Shown here: piece after piece, positions 51,673 through 61,299 of the stretch
How positions within the stretch are numbered: the first letter of the stretch is position 1
Layout: the number at the start of each line of letters is the position of its first letter
Source: Flavobacterium gilvum
Lineage (GTDB): Bacteria > Bacteroidota > Bacteroidia > Flavobacteriales > Flavobacteriaceae
Length of the DNA: 64,000 nt
NCBI RefSeq assembly: GCF_001761465.1
Contig: NZ_CP017479.1
Coordinates: 1,550,001 to 1,614,000, forward strand
Reading direction: 5' to 3'
Program-made: the position numbers and the translations under genes
Notes under the pieces: model-generated
Databases searched by the model: none
Seen by the model: the letters and a program-made list of their open reading frames with translations, nothing else
Told to the model about the DNA's origin: nothing

Positions 51673-53430
51673 TTAATAGATTGAAATTTCAAATGGCATT
51701 CGGGCTTGTATTCCCTTTTGCATTTTCATTTTTTTAATTTGCTGCAAAATAAAATAATTCTCAGGGCCTATTTCTCCTTTGATTAATTCCTCTTTTGATT
51801 TGGCGAAAGGGAAATTTTCAAAAAGTTTACTGAAATCTTTTTCGTAAATCGGATAGTTTTGTGTGGAATATTCCTTGATTTTTGCCAAGGAAGCAGCTTC
51901 ATTCAATGCGTCATTCAGATTCCCAATTTTATCTACCAAACCAATTCTTTTTGCTTCAATACCTGTCCAAACTCTTCCTTGAGCGATAGAATCTATTTGG
52001 GCAAAAGTCATTTTACGTCCTTCGGCTACATGGCTTACAAATGTTTTGTAAACTCTTTCAACGCCTTCTAGAGTTACCGCTTTGAATTTTTCATTTAATG
52101 GAACAAATGGACTGTATTTTGCATTTTCATTGGTCATAACCTGTTCTGTATTGATTCCAATTTTGGTGCTCAATTGGTTGAAGTTAGGCAAGATTCCAAA
52201 AACACCAATTGACCCGGTTATCGTATTTTTTTCGGCAAAAATAGTATTAGCATTACAGGAAATATAATAACCTCCGGAAGCTGCATAATTTCCCATAGAA
52301 ACCACAACCGGTTTGACTTTTTTGGTCAGCTCTATTTCTCTCCAGATAAGTTCAGATGTCAAGGCACTACCTCCGGGACTGTCCACGCGAAGTACCACCG
52401 CTTTTATGTCTTTGTTTTTTCTCGCTTCCTGAAAAGAACGACGCATTGAACCTTCGCCAATTACATCAACATCACCTTCTCCTCCTTGAATTTCGCCTTG
52501 CGCATAAATTACGGCAATTTGATTGTCGGAGCTTGAAATTTCAGATGTTGTGGTCGTTTTTTTGGTATAATCAATAATCGAAACTTTGTTGTAATCTTCA
52601 TTACCTGATACTTTCAACGCCTTTATAATAGCATCATGGTAAACGTCTTCATAAGCGACTACGTCTATGAGTTTGTTTGCTTTGGCCATTTCTGGAGTAC
52701 GGGCCAATAAACCGGTCGCAATTTCATTAAGTCGGGTTGTAGGTATATGTCGGCTTTCCGAAATGTCGCTAAGGAATGAACTCCACACAGAGTTTAATAA
52801 GGCTGTAGTTTGTTCTCTGTTGGCGTCACTCATTTTGTTTTCAAGGAAAGGCTCAACGGCACTTTTGTATTTTCCGTGACGAATAACTTCCATTTTGATT
52901 CCGGATTTTTCTTGTAAATCCTTGAAGAACATTATTTCGGTGGATAAACCTTCGAAATCAAAATCACCGGCCGGGTTCAAATAAATTGTGTTGGCAACAG
53001 AGTTTAGATAATAATCTCTTTGGGTATAATTATTGGCGTAAGCCATAACAAATTTGCCTGATTTTTTGAAGTCATTCAAGGCTTCTCTCAGTTCTTTGCT
53101 TTGTGCCAATCCCAATGAAGAATCCTGATTTAGAATTGATATTCCTTTAATGTCGCTATCTGTTTTTGCGGCAGCAATTGCATTAATGATATCGGTAAGT
53201 CCAACGCCTTTTTTCTCCGAGAAAACATCCATCCACGGATCTTTATATTTTCCGGCATAATCATTGGAAATATCTTCCAGATTTAATTCTATGACCGAAT
53301 TACTTTTTACTTCGACGCCTTCCGTTTCTTCGCCAAATATTGTTCCTATAAGGACTATTCCAAAGAAAAACAACATAACGAAAATAAAAATTCCAATAAT
53401 GGTTGCTAATACATTCCCTAAAAATCTCAT
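51673..53430 (-). CDS. sppA: Signal peptide peptidase SppA, 67K type
   Basis: SppA is a membrane-anchored serine protease that degrades cleaved signal peptides. The 585-residue, two-repeat form has an N-terminal helix (about 6-32), the lysine general base in HGKYKSAVEPF in the first half, and the nucleophile serine in GNYAASGGYYISC in the second. The C-terminal half keeps IKAVVLRVDSPGGSALTS. The terminal stretch is ordinary. It is transcribed alone. Confidence 0.95.
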   Translation of the reverse strand: MRFLGNVLATIIGIFIFVMLFFFGIVLIGTIFGEETEGVEVKSNSVIELNLEDISNDYAGKYKDPWMDVFSEKKGVGLTDIINAIAAAKTDSDIKGISILNQDSSLGLAQSKELREALNDFKKSGKFVMAYANNYTQRDYYLNSVANTIYLNPAGDFDFEGLSTEIMFFKDLQEKSGIKMEVIRHGKYKSAVEPFLENKMSDANREQTTALLNSVWSSFLSDISESRHIPTTRLNEIATGLLARTPEMAKANKLIDVVAYEDVYHDAIIKALKVSGNEDYNKVSIIDYTKKTTTTSEISSSDNQIAVIYAQGEIQGGEGDVDVIGEGSMRRSFQEARKNKDIKAVVLRVDSPGGSALTSELIWREIELTKKVKPVVVSMGNYAASGGYYISCNANTIFAEKNTITGSIGVFGILPNFNQLSTKIGINTEQVMTNENAKYSPFVPLNEKFKAVTLEGVERVYKTFVSHVAEGRKMTFAQIDSIAQGRVWTGIEAKRIGLVDKIGNLNDALNEAASLAKIKEYSTQNYPIYEKDFSKLFENFPFAKSKEELIKGEIGPENYFILQQIKKMKMQKGIQARMPFEISIY

Positions 53431-53559
53431 ATATTATATTTTTTAATAATAAGTAGAAAAAAGTGTTGATTTGTTACGGCACATTGCTGAAAATAAATTG
53501 AAACACTTGTGACAAATATACTGTTATTCTAAAATTCTTTTACTTAATTTGCGCCCAAT

Positions 53560-54696
53560 ATGGAATTACAGCACAAAGTTATTTTATCTCTAGGAAGCAA
53601 CGAGGGCAATCGATTGGAAAACATCGAATTATGTCTGGAATTGATTCATAGGGAAATTGGAACTGTTATAAAGGTTTCTCAATTATATGAAACGCCTTCC
53701 TGGGGTTTTGTGAGTGAGGCTTTTTATAACTGTGCTTTGCTTTTGCATACGACGAACTCTGCTCAAAAAGTGCTGGAACTGGTTTTGAAAGTTGAAAAGA
53801 AGCTGGGGCGTATTCGTAATGAGAATCAGGGCTATCAATCCCGTATTATAGATATTGATGTGATCGCTTTTGATGAAGAAGTTCTCGATTTTGATCACCT
53901 GCAAGTTCCGCATCCGTTGATGCAAGAACGAAAGTTTGTTTTGTTGCCAATGCAGGATTTGGAGTTAGATTGGGTTCATCCGATTCTCAAGAAAACAATA
54001 TCAGAATTACTTCAGATTACTCCCGATTCAAGTATTTGTAGAGTAGTTCAGAAATTGAAGTGTCCTTTGGATAAAACTATTTTAAATCAGTACAATTACA
54101 TTGCAATTGAAGGGAATATTGGCGCCGGAAAATCGACTTTGACTTTAAAAATGGCCGAGGATTTTAATGCAAAAACCGTTTTGGAGCGTTTTGCTGATAA
54201 TCCATTTTTACCAAAATTTTATGGAGATCAAAATCGTTATGCTTTTTCTCTAGAAATGTCATTTCTGGCAGACAGATATCAGCAATTATCTGATGATTTG
54301 TCTCAATTTGACCTGTTTAAAGATTTTGTAATAGCCGATTACCATATTTTTAAATCATTGTTGTTTTCCAAAATCACGCTGGAAGAGGACGAGTTTCGAC
54401 TTTATAGAACATTATTTGATATTATTTATAAAGAAATGCCAAAGCCTGATTTGTATATTTATCTTTATCAGAATACAAATCGACTGCTGCAAAATATAAA
54501 AACACGTGGCAGAAGCTACGAGCAAGATATCACCGCAGAATATTTGGATAAAATAAGTAAAGGTTATTTGGAATATATTAAAACCCAAACCGATTTGAAT
54601 GTTTTAATAATCGATGTTTCCGATCGGGATTTTGTAAATAACCAGGAAGATTATCTTTTTATTCTAGATAAAATTCAAGGAAAAGGAGGTCTGTAA
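53560..54696 (+). CDS. folK: HPPK (FolK) fused to deoxynucleoside kinase
   Basis: A 378-residue bifunctional protein. Residues about 1-165 are hydroxymethyldihydropteridine pyrophosphokinase (LSLGSNEGNRLENIELCLEL, and SRIIDIDVIAFDEEVLDFDH), the folate-pathway enzyme that pyrophosphorylates 6-hydroxymethyldihydropterin. Residues about 180-378 are a deoxynucleoside kinase with the P-loop EGNIGAGKST, DNPFLPKFYGD, and the lid arginine in TRGRSYEQD. No break is evident between them. Both are normal alone; the fusion is common in flavobacteria as I recall. A convergent T9SS cargo gene ends one base after it. Confidence 0.92.
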   Translation: MELQHKVILSLGSNEGNRLENIELCLELIHREIGTVIKVSQLYETPSWGFVSEAFYNCALLLHTTNSAQKVLELVLKVEKKLGRIRNENQGYQSRIIDIDVIAFDEEVLDFDHLQVPHPLMQERKFVLLPMQDLELDWVHPILKKTISELLQITPDSSICRVVQKLKCPLDKTILNQYNYIAIEGNIGAGKSTLTLKMAEDFNAKTVLERFADNPFLPKFYGDQNRYAFSLEMSFLADRYQQLSDDLSQFDLFKDFVIADYHIFKSLLFSKITLEEDEFRLYRTLFDIIYKEMPKPDLYIYLYQNTNRLLQNIKTRGRSYEQDITAEYLDKISKGYLEYIKTQTDLNVLIIDVSDRDFVNNQEDYLFILDKIQGKGGL

Positions 54697-54697
54697 A

Positions 54698-56854
54698 CTA
54701 TCTTTTTAATGAAAAATGGCCTTTTACTTCAGGGCTGTTCGGGTCTAATTTTAATACATACCAATAATCGGTCGCTAGTAAAGTTTTTTTGTTCAAAGTT
54801 CCGTCCCAGCTTCTATTGTAACTATTGAGTTGGGTGATTAATTTTCCATAACGATCAAAAATAGTTACTTCTCCCAAGGGGTAATCAGCCAGTCCTTTTA
54901 CTTCCCAGACATCATTGAATCCGTCATTGTTTGGCGTAAAGAATTTTGGAACAATAATAACAATAAAAGTCCAGCTGTCTGAACTGCAATTGTTTCGGTC
55001 ACGTACATAAGCGGTTTGTAATCCGCTAGGAGCATCAGTAAACATATTGGATTCTTGGTAATTGACGCCGTCAATAGAGAATTCAAAATAATCTTGACTC
55101 TTTACCAGTTCAATATTGACTGTTGTTTGGTCAACGACAATGTTTTTTATTTCTGGGATGAGGCTTTCAATTACAGTTATTGTTTTTTTGTTGGTGCAGT
55201 TTTGCGGAGCTAGACTCGTTACATCGACAGTATAAATCCCTGCAGTTGGAACAGTGATTGTTTGCGTAGTTTCGCTTGTATTCCAGAGGTATTTCATATT
55301 TGGTACATCAGCGTTTAAAGTAATTGTACTGGAAATACATTTTTCTAGCGTTTGATCGGAAACGACCGGTAACGGGTAAACAATCAGTTGTACAGGGACT
55401 TTTGTGTTGTTGGTGCAGCCGTTGTTTATGGCTTCGGCATAATAAGTCGTATTTGTATTGACAGTTGGCGTTGTGTAAGATGAGCCGTTTTCAATAGAGG
55501 TTCCTCCAATTTGTGAATACCAGTTTATTGTCCCAACACTTGGTGTTGCTTGTAAAGTAAAAGTGCTTGGTCCACAATTGGTAACTGGTGAGTTTGTACT
55601 TGTGATTGTTGGTGTAGTAATTATTTTAGCCTCAACAGCAGTTCTTTTGCTGCTGCAGTTTGCAGTTGTAGTTTCAACATAATAGTTGGTGGTAGTGGCA
55701 ATATTTGGATAAGTAAAACTCGGCCCCGTTCCCATAAGGATGCCTCCTGTTAAGGAGTTGTACCATTTGATTGTTCCTATGGTTGCTGTGGCCTTGAGTG
55801 TAACGGTTCCTGCATCGCACCTGGATGCGGGAGTTGTACTGCTTATGGCAGCAACAGTCAGTGTGGTGCTTGCTGAAAGATGTAAAATAGGGTCTCCTGG
55901 CGTTCCTCCATATTCCACAACATATCCTTTTGGTTCGTAACTACCTGAACCTCCTGAGTTTGGCAAATCATTCCAAGAGCCGGGTATTCCAACCCCAGGT
56001 GCCGTGATATGGGCATAATCTTCATCTCCTGACTGATTGGGCTCACCCCTGTTCCAAAAGGCGAAATTAGGTGTTGAGCCATTAGGTCCTCCATTCCAGA
56101 AAACGGTACCAGCCTCGGGGCCAGTTATCCATTTCCAGACACCTTCGGATTCTGCATCTGAACCACCAATCCAGCCCGCTCCAGGAGCTTGTTTTCCTGC
56201 TAATTGTGCTTCGTCTGCAGCCGTGATTGTTGCCAGATATCCTTTGAGTCCATAATAAGTTCTACTGTCTGCCGCAGCTCTGGCATCAGTCCATGTAATA
56301 CCTAGGTATGGGACATATTCATAATAATGTCCATTTCTGGGTAGATAATTGGCCTGTCCGATACTGATTGAAAAATTTCGAACACCCGAAGGGTTGGGGG
56401 ATGAACTACTAAATTGGACATCTTTTATGGCATTTTCAAAATCAGTATAGGTTACAGGATATCCTGTTGCGCTTATTAATGATAGTTTTCCTTCGTTTGG
56501 ACTCCAATTGGTTGCAATTGTAGGATGTGATGAAGAATTGTTTAGTGTCAATAAATCTTCTCCGTAAACATAGCCTGATGAAATTTGGATATAAATTGCA
56601 TCAGTGGTAGTATCGTCGGGATCAGTGATGCTTATTGAAGTTACTATGTTGGCGCTGCTTAATGGGCAATAGGCTTGATTGCCTTGAGCAATGAGTGTTG
56701 GGGCAATATTGTCAATTGGCTGTACAGATTTGTTTTTTGGTAATGTACCTGTAAAACCTTTTTTTGGTGGATTGCCAATGGAATTTGCATAACCAAAATT
56801 ATAAATTGAAAATACAAAAAGTAAAATTATGCTGTTGGGGATTTTAATTTTCAT
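54698..56854 (-). CDS. T9SS cargo with C-type lectin and Ig-like domains
   Basis: A 718-residue secreted protein. The ATG at 56854 starts the signal peptide (cut near GYAN, about 24); an earlier ATG adds 11 residues. Residues about 165-315 form a C-type lectin-like domain (GITWTDARAAAD, GLKGYLATITAADE, GWIGGSD, WNDLPNSGG). Then come Ig-like/PKD-type repeats with the repeated TINWYSQIGGTS-type strand. The last 85 residues are a type B T9SS sorting domain (TPNNDGFNDVWEVKGLADYP, TIFDRYGKLI). It is therefore exported through SprA and probably held on the cell surface, with an adhesin-like role. Confidence 0.9.
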   Translation of the reverse strand: MKIKIPNSIILLFVFSIYNFGYANSIGNPPKKGFTGTLPKNKSVQPIDNIAPTLIAQGNQAYCPLSSANIVTSISITDPDDTTTDAIYIQISSGYVYGEDLLTLNNSSSHPTIATNWSPNEGKLSLISATGYPVTYTDFENAIKDVQFSSSSPNPSGVRNFSISIGQANYLPRNGHYYEYVPYLGITWTDARAAADSRTYYGLKGYLATITAADEAQLAGKQAPGAGWIGGSDAESEGVWKWITGPEAGTVFWNGGPNGSTPNFAFWNRGEPNQSGDEDYAHITAPGVGIPGSWNDLPNSGGSGSYEPKGYVVEYGGTPGDPILHLSASTTLTVAAISSTTPASRCDAGTVTLKATATIGTIKWYNSLTGGILMGTGPSFTYPNIATTTNYYVETTTANCSSKRTAVEAKIITTPTITSTNSPVTNCGPSTFTLQATPSVGTINWYSQIGGTSIENGSSYTTPTVNTNTTYYAEAINNGCTNNTKVPVQLIVYPLPVVSDQTLEKCISSTITLNADVPNMKYLWNTSETTQTITVPTAGIYTVDVTSLAPQNCTNKKTITVIESLIPEIKNIVVDQTTVNIELVKSQDYFEFSIDGVNYQESNMFTDAPSGLQTAYVRDRNNCSSDSWTFIVIIVPKFFTPNNDGFNDVWEVKGLADYPLGEVTIFDRYGKLITQLNSYNRSWDGTLNKKTLLATDYWYVLKLDPNSPEVKGHFSLKR

Positions 56855-56938
56855 TTTATAAAAATAAACTTTTAAATCAAAACGCAAAAGTTTGTTTAGA
56901 AGTTTATTAGAAAAAAATGATGAATTATATCTTAAATT

Positions 56939-57469
56939 TTAAAAGTTGAATTGCTTAAACAAATCCCAAACAACAATACCGGCACTGACCGAAATATTTA
57001 AAGAATGTTTGGTTCCTAATTGCGGAATTTCGATACAGCCATCACATAAAGCGACTGCCTCCTGAGTTACTCCATAAACTTCATTTCCGAAGATTAAAGC
57101 GTATTTTTGGTTTTTGTCAACTTTGAAATCCTGAAGAAAAAAAGCGTTTTCAACTTGCTCGATAGCAAGAGTGACGATGTCTTCTTTTTTTAAATTCGTG
57201 ATGACTTCAAGTACACTTTCGTGATGTTCCCAAGTTACCGTTTCGGTGGCACCGAGAGCGGTTTTGTGTATTTCTTTGTTTGGAGGAGTGGCTGTGATGC
57301 CGCAAAGGATTATTTTTTCGATTAAAAAGGCATCAGCAGTTCTAAAAACCGAACCGATATTGTGTAAACTGCGAATGTCGTCCAGAACTAAAATCAAAGG
57401 TGTTTTTTCGGATTTTTTAAAATCTTCAATTGATTTTCTTTCCAGTTCGCTGTTTTCAAGTTTTCTCAT
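56939..57469 (-). CDS. TrmH/SpoU family RNA methyltransferase
   Basis: A 176-residue SPOUT-class RNA ribose methyltransferase. The SAM-knot motifs are visible: motif 1 around VLDDIRSLHNIGSVFRTADA, motif 2 IFGNEVYGVT and motif 3 IPQLGTKHSLNISVSAGIVV. It is shorter than TrmH proper because it lacks a separate RNA-binding extension. Whether the target is tRNA or rRNA cannot be told. It is on the same strand as the DUF1573 gene upstream, with a hairpin between them. Confidence 0.92.
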   Translation of the reverse strand: MRKLENSELERKSIEDFKKSEKTPLILVLDDIRSLHNIGSVFRTADAFLIEKIILCGITATPPNKEIHKTALGATETVTWEHHESVLEVITNLKKEDIVTLAIEQVENAFFLQDFKVDKNQKYALIFGNEVYGVTQEAVALCDGCIEIPQLGTKHSLNISVSAGIVVWDLFKQFNF

Positions 57470-57490
57470 TGTTGAGTCGTATTAGTATAG

Positions 57491-57521
57491 GAAAGGCTTC
57501 CCGAAAATCAGGAAGCCTTTC
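57491..57521 (-). terminator. Hairpin between DUF1573 and SpoU genes
   Basis: Perfect 11-bp stem GAAAGGCTTCC/GGAAGCCTTTC with a nine-base loop. On the minus strand the following T-run is short, so it may be a partial terminator after DUF1573. Confidence 0.55.
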
Positions 57522-57544
57522 TTTTATTTTATAAAAAAGTAATA

Positions 57545-58015
57545 TTAGCTTTTTGTTGCAGCTGGTGCAGCGTCGGGTAAAACATTTCCTTTTATGGTAA
57601 GTGTTTTTGTTGGTTGCCCTTCAGCGTTTGAAGTTACAGTTACAGTTTTTGTAAAAGGTCCTACTCTGTCAGTAGCATATCTCACTCCGATAATGCCTTT
57701 TGCTCCTGGAGCAATTGGCTCTTTTGGTGTAGTTGGAACAGTACATCCGCAAGATCCTTGAGTGTTTGTAATGATTAATGGTTTGTTACCATTGTTTGTA
57801 AAAACAAATTGACGGTTTGGCTCAGAATTGTGAGCAATTGTTCCGTAATCAATTGTTTCATTTTCAAAAACCATTCCTGCACCCTCAACTTTTGGTAATG
57901 CTGGAGCGGCAGTAGTTGTTTTTGCTGTCTTTTTAGCTTTTTTTGAAGTCTCTTGAGCGTTAGAAATAGTTGTTCCTAAAATGGTTAGCATTGCTAACAA
58001 AAGTATTTTTTTCAT
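57545..58015 (-). CDS. DUF1573 secreted protein
   Basis: A 156-residue protein with a signal peptide (ending in NAQE, about residue 22), a Lys/Ala/Thr linker, and a DUF1573 domain (about 50-145) with FENETIDYGTIAHNSEPNRQ and ITNTQGSCGCTVPTTPK. The domain is an Ig-like beta sandwich with a characteristic CGC cysteine pair, very common in Bacteroidota and of unknown role. It ends with an Ala-rich tail. Confidence 0.9.
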   Translation of the reverse strand: MKKILLLAMLTILGTTISNAQETSKKAKKTAKTTTAAPALPKVEGAGMVFENETIDYGTIAHNSEPNRQFVFTNNGNKPLIITNTQGSCGCTVPTTPKEPIAPGAKGIIGVRYATDRVGPFTKTVTVTSNAEGQPTKTLTIKGNVLPDAAPAATKS

Positions 58016-58169
58016 AGTTTTTTTAGAATTGGTTCACAAATTTATACAAATTAACAAAATTGAATTGTAACTTTTTCTTAAAAGTAATTTAATTTTTTTT
58101 CATTTTAGTTTTTTGCGGTTTAAAATTATAAATTCGCTACGTTTTTTTAATCATTATAATTATTACAAT

Positions 58170-60776
58170 TTGGCAACAAAAGAGAAGATAGTCAAAGAGA
58201 CTCCACTGATGAAACAATACAACGAAATCAAAGGAAAATACCCTGATGCGTGTTTGTTGTTTAGAGTTGGGGATTTTTATGAGACTTTTGGGGAAGATGC
58301 TGTACGGGCTTCAAAAATACTAGGAATTACATTAACCAAAAGAGGGGCAGGCTCCGAAACAGAAACTGCTCTGGCTGGTTTTCCTCACCATTCTATTAAT
58401 ACTTATTTGCCAAAATTGGTAAAAGCTGGACTTCGTGTGGCTATTTGTGACCAATTAGAAGATCCGAAAGCAACCAAAACTATCGTCAGACGTGGGGTTA
58501 CAGAACTTGTAACGCCAGGGGTTTCTATGAATGATGAGGTTTTGCATTCCAAAACCAATAACTTTTTGGCTGCGGTTTATTTTGCCAACAAAATGATTGG
58601 TATTTCTTTTTTGGATGTTTCAACGGGGGAATTCCTTACGGCTCAGGGTAATGCGGAGTATGTAGATAAACTGCTTCAGAATTTCAACCCAAGTGAAGTT
58701 TTGGTTCCAAAAAATAATAAAAATGATTTCCGGGAAATTTTCGGAGAAGATTTTCATAATTTTTATTTGGAAGATTGGATTTTTAAGGAAGATTATGCTC
58801 TAGAAACGTTGACTAAACATTTTCAGACCGTTTCTCTAAAAGGCTTTGGTGTCGAAGAATTGAAAGAAGGAATTATTGCATCGGGAGCTATTCTTTATTA
58901 TTTGTCCGAAACACAGCATAATAGACTTCAACATATTACGGCAATCCACAGAATTGCAGAGGATGCTTATGTTTGGATGGATCGATTTACGATTCGAAAC
59001 TTAGAATTGTATCATAGTTATAATCCCAATGCCGTTACGCTTTTGGATGTAATTGATAAAACGCTTTCGCCAATGGGAGGGCGTTTGCTCAAACGTTGGT
59101 TGGCTTTGCCATTGAAAGACAGCAATAAAATTAAGAGCCGTCATCAAGTGGTTTCTTATTTGAAAGAGAATCAGGATATTTTGAAAAATATTCAAAATCA
59201 AATCAAGCAAATTTCAGATTTGGAGCGTTTGATTTCAAAAATTGCCACAGGAAAAGTTTCGCCCCGCGAAGTGGTGTATCTAAAAGAGTCTTTGGATGCT
59301 ATTATTCCAATAAAGACTTTGGCTTTGTCTAGTCCGCAGGAAGCTGTAAAAGTAATTGGAGACAGTTTGCACAGTTGTGATTTGCTGCGAGAAAAAATTC
59401 AGACAACTTTAAATCAGGATGCTCCTGTGGCCGTAGCCAAAGGAAATGCAATTGCTAAAGGAATCAATGCTGAATTGGATGAATTGAGAGCGATTTCTAC
59501 TTCGGGAAAACAGTTTTTGGAAGGAATAGAGAAAAGAGAGTCGGAACGAACAGGGATTTCTTCATTGAAAATATCATTCAATAATGTTTTTGGTTATTAT
59601 ATCGAAGTTCGAAATACGCACAAAGATAAAGTTCCTGCAGAATGGATTCGTAAACAGACTTTAGTAAGTGCTGAACGATATATTACCGAGGAACTGAAAG
59701 AGTATGAAACCAAAATCCTGGGTGCCGAAGAAAGAATTCAAAAGATTGAAAGTGATTTGTTTGAACAATTGGTGAGTTGGATTGCAACGTACATCAAGCC
59801 AGTTCAAATGAATGCCAATTTGGTAGCGCAATTGGATTGTTTGTGCTGTTTTACGCAATTGGCTATTGAAAATAAATACGTTTGCCCAGAAATCGATGAA
59901 ACATTCGAACTGGATATTAAAGAAGGAAGGCATCCTGTAATAGAAAAACAATTGCCGGTTGGAGTTCCGTATATAACAAATGATGTTTTTCTCGACAGGG
60001 AAACCCAACAATTGATTATGATTACAGGGCCCAATATGTCGGGTAAGTCGGCTATATTACGCCAAACAGCTTTGATTGTATTGCTTGCGCAAATGGGAAG
60101 TTTTGTGCCTGCCGAAAGTGTCAGAATGGGAATTGTGGATAAAATATTTACCAGAGTTGGGGCTTCGGATAATATTTCGATGGGAGAATCTACTTTCATG
60201 GTCGAGATGAACGAAACGGCCTCTATTTTGAATAATATTTCTGATCGAAGTTTGGTGTTGTTAGACGAAATTGGAAGGGGGACAAGTACCTATGACGGAA
60301 TTTCGATTGCTTGGGCTATAGCCGAGTTTTTGCATGAGCATCCGTCCAAAGCCAAAACGCTGTTTGCGACACACTATCACGAACTGAATGAAATGAGTGA
60401 GACAATGCCCCGAATTCAGAATTACAATGTTTCCGTAAAAGAATTAAAGGATACAGTGCTTTTCATTCGTAAATTGGTAAAAGGGGGTAGTGCGCATAGT
60501 TTTGGTATTCATGTTGCAAAAATGGCAGGAATGCCACAGCTTGTGATTTCCAAAGCGCAAAAAATGCTGAAAAAATTAGAGAAAAATCATTCGAGTGATG
60601 TGTTAAACGGCGTGAAATCAGCTAGTGAAGAAATACAAATGAGTTTCTTTAATCTGGATGATCCTTTGTTGGAAGAAATCAAAGAGGAGATTGTTAATTT
60701 GGATATAAATGCAATTACTCCGGTAGAGGCATTGATGAAACTCAACGAGATTAAAAGGATGTTGTCTCGCAAATAA
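58170..60776 (+). CDS. mutS: DNA mismatch repair protein MutS
   Basis: MutS recognises mismatches and starts repair. The 868-residue sequence begins, at a TTG at 58170, with [20 protein letters not shown]; the mismatch-binding FxE motif is FYETFG (about 36-41). The ATPase domain has Walker A GPNMSGKS, Walker [12 protein letters not shown], and the helix-turn-helix end. An earlier in-frame TTG at 58113 is in the promoter region. MutL is not in the window. The next features are tRNA genes. Confidence 0.96.
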   Translation: MATKEKIVKETPLMKQYNEIKGKYPDACLLFRVGDFYETFGEDAVRASKILGITLTKRGAGSETETALAGFPHHSINTYLPKLVKAGLRVAICDQLEDPKATKTIVRRGVTELVTPGVSMNDEVLHSKTNNFLAAVYFANKMIGISFLDVSTGEFLTAQGNAEYVDKLLQNFNPSEVLVPKNNKNDFREIFGEDFHNFYLEDWIFKEDYALETLTKHFQTVSLKGFGVEELKEGIIASGAILYYLSETQHNRLQHITAIHRIAEDAYVWMDRFTIRNLELYHSYNPNAVTLLDVIDKTLSPMGGRLLKRWLALPLKDSNKIKSRHQVVSYLKENQDILKNIQNQIKQISDLERLISKIATGKVSPREVVYLKESLDAIIPIKTLALSSPQEAVKVIGDSLHSCDLLREKIQTTLNQDAPVAVAKGNAIAKGINAELDELRAISTSGKQFLEGIEKRESERTGISSLKISFNNVFGYYIEVRNTHKDKVPAEWIRKQTLVSAERYITEELKEYETKILGAEERIQKIESDLFEQLVSWIATYIKPVQMNANLVAQLDCLCCFTQLAIENKYVCPEIDETFELDIKEGRHPVIEKQLPVGVPYITNDVFLDRETQQLIMITGPNMSGKSAILRQTALIVLLAQMGSFVPAESVRMGIVDKIFTRVGASDNISMGESTFMVEMNETASILNNISDRSLVLLDEIGRGTSTYDGISIAWAIAEFLHEHPSKAKTLFATHYHELNEMSETMPRIQNYNVSVKELKDTVLFIRKLVKGGSAHSFGIHVAKMAGMPQLVISKAQKMLKKLEKNHSSDVLNGVKSASEEIQMSFFNLDDPLLEEIKEEIVNLDINAITPVEALMKLNEIKRMLSRK

Positions 60777-60843
60777 TTTTTTGAATTTAAAGATATAGCT
60801 GTCAGAAGGTTAAATTTTATCTTTATTTTTTTTAGAAAAAAGG

Positions 60844-60874
60844 TTTGTGTAATTGAATAAAAGTTCTAAATTTG
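60844..60874 (+). promoter_or_regulatory. Promoter of the tRNA pair
   Basis: TTTG at 60844-60847, 19 bases of spacer, then TAAATTTG at 60867-60874: a full Bacteroidota-type promoter, 47 bases before tRNA-Gly. Confidence 0.7.
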
Positions 60875-60875
60875 C

Positions 60876-60909
60876 AACCGCAATATGAAACAAATGTTGC
60901 GGTTCTTTT
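60876..60909 (+). promoter_or_regulatory. Attenuator-like hairpin in the tRNA leader
   Basis: AACCGCAA and TTGCGGTT form an 8-bp stem with a 13-base loop, followed by CTTTTT, directly at the expected transcription start and before tRNA-Gly. It resembles a weak terminator or processing signal. Confidence 0.4.
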
Positions 60910-60921
60910 TAAGAATGAAAT

Positions 60922-60994
60922 GCGAAAATAGCTCAGTTGGTAGAGCGCGACCTTGCCAAGGTCGAGGTCGCGGGTTCGAGCCCCGTTTTTCGCT
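60922..60994 (+). tRNA. tRNA-Gly (GCC)
   Basis: A complete 73-base cloverleaf. Acceptor GCGAAAA pairs with TTTTCGC, the D arm is GCTC...GAGC, the anticodon stem CGACC/GGTCG holds the loop TTGCCAA with anticodon GCC at 60955-60957, and the T arm is CGGGTTCGAGCCCCG. CCA is not encoded. Confidence 0.97.
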
Positions 60995-61074
60995 CAAAAT
61001 CGTGTTATGCTCGGACGGTTGGGTTTAATTAATTTTTCTAAAAAATTAACCAACAAAAAAGCGAAAAACATTTT

Positions 61075-61160
61075 GCTCGGATGGTGAAATTGGTAGACAC
61101 GCTGGACTTAAAATCCAGTGAACAGCAATGTTCGTGCGGGTTCAAGTCCCGCTCTGAGTA
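61075..61160 (+). tRNA. tRNA-Leu (TAA)
   Basis: An 86-base class II tRNA with a long variable arm (TGAACAGCAATGTTCG). The acceptor GCTCGGA pairs with TCTGAGT (two G-T wobbles), the anticodon stem CTGGA/TCCAG holds the loop CTTAAAA with anticodon TAA at 61109-61111, and the T arm is GCGGGTTCAAGTCCCGC. CCA is not encoded. Confidence 0.97.
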
Positions 61161-61162
61161 CA

Positions 61163-61195
61163 AAAAGCTTCAAACTATGTTTGGAGCTTTTTTTA
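61163..61195 (+). terminator. Terminator of the tRNA pair
   Basis: AAAAGCTTCAAAC pairs with GTTTGGAGCTTTT (one wobble) and is followed by a T-run. Confidence 0.75.
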
Positions 61196-61249
61196 TTTGT
61201 TCAAATTACAATGATAAATTAGTTTGGGTTTCAGTTGTTTGAAGTCAAT

Positions 61250-61299
61250 AAATCTACAATCAGTGAATCTGTAATTTACAATCTAAAATCAAAAATTAA
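61250..61299 (+). repeat. Leader repeat, AATCTAAAATC family (copy 4)
   Basis: Units AAATCTACAATC, GAATCTGTAATTTAC and AATCTAAAATCAAAAATT run to the ATG of the DUF1508 gene. Confidence 0.65.

Noticed and set aside
58113..58169. Upstream TTG start for MutS
   Set aside because: The added 19 residues are AT-rich and aromatic and unlike MutS N-termini, which begin just before KETPLMKQY.
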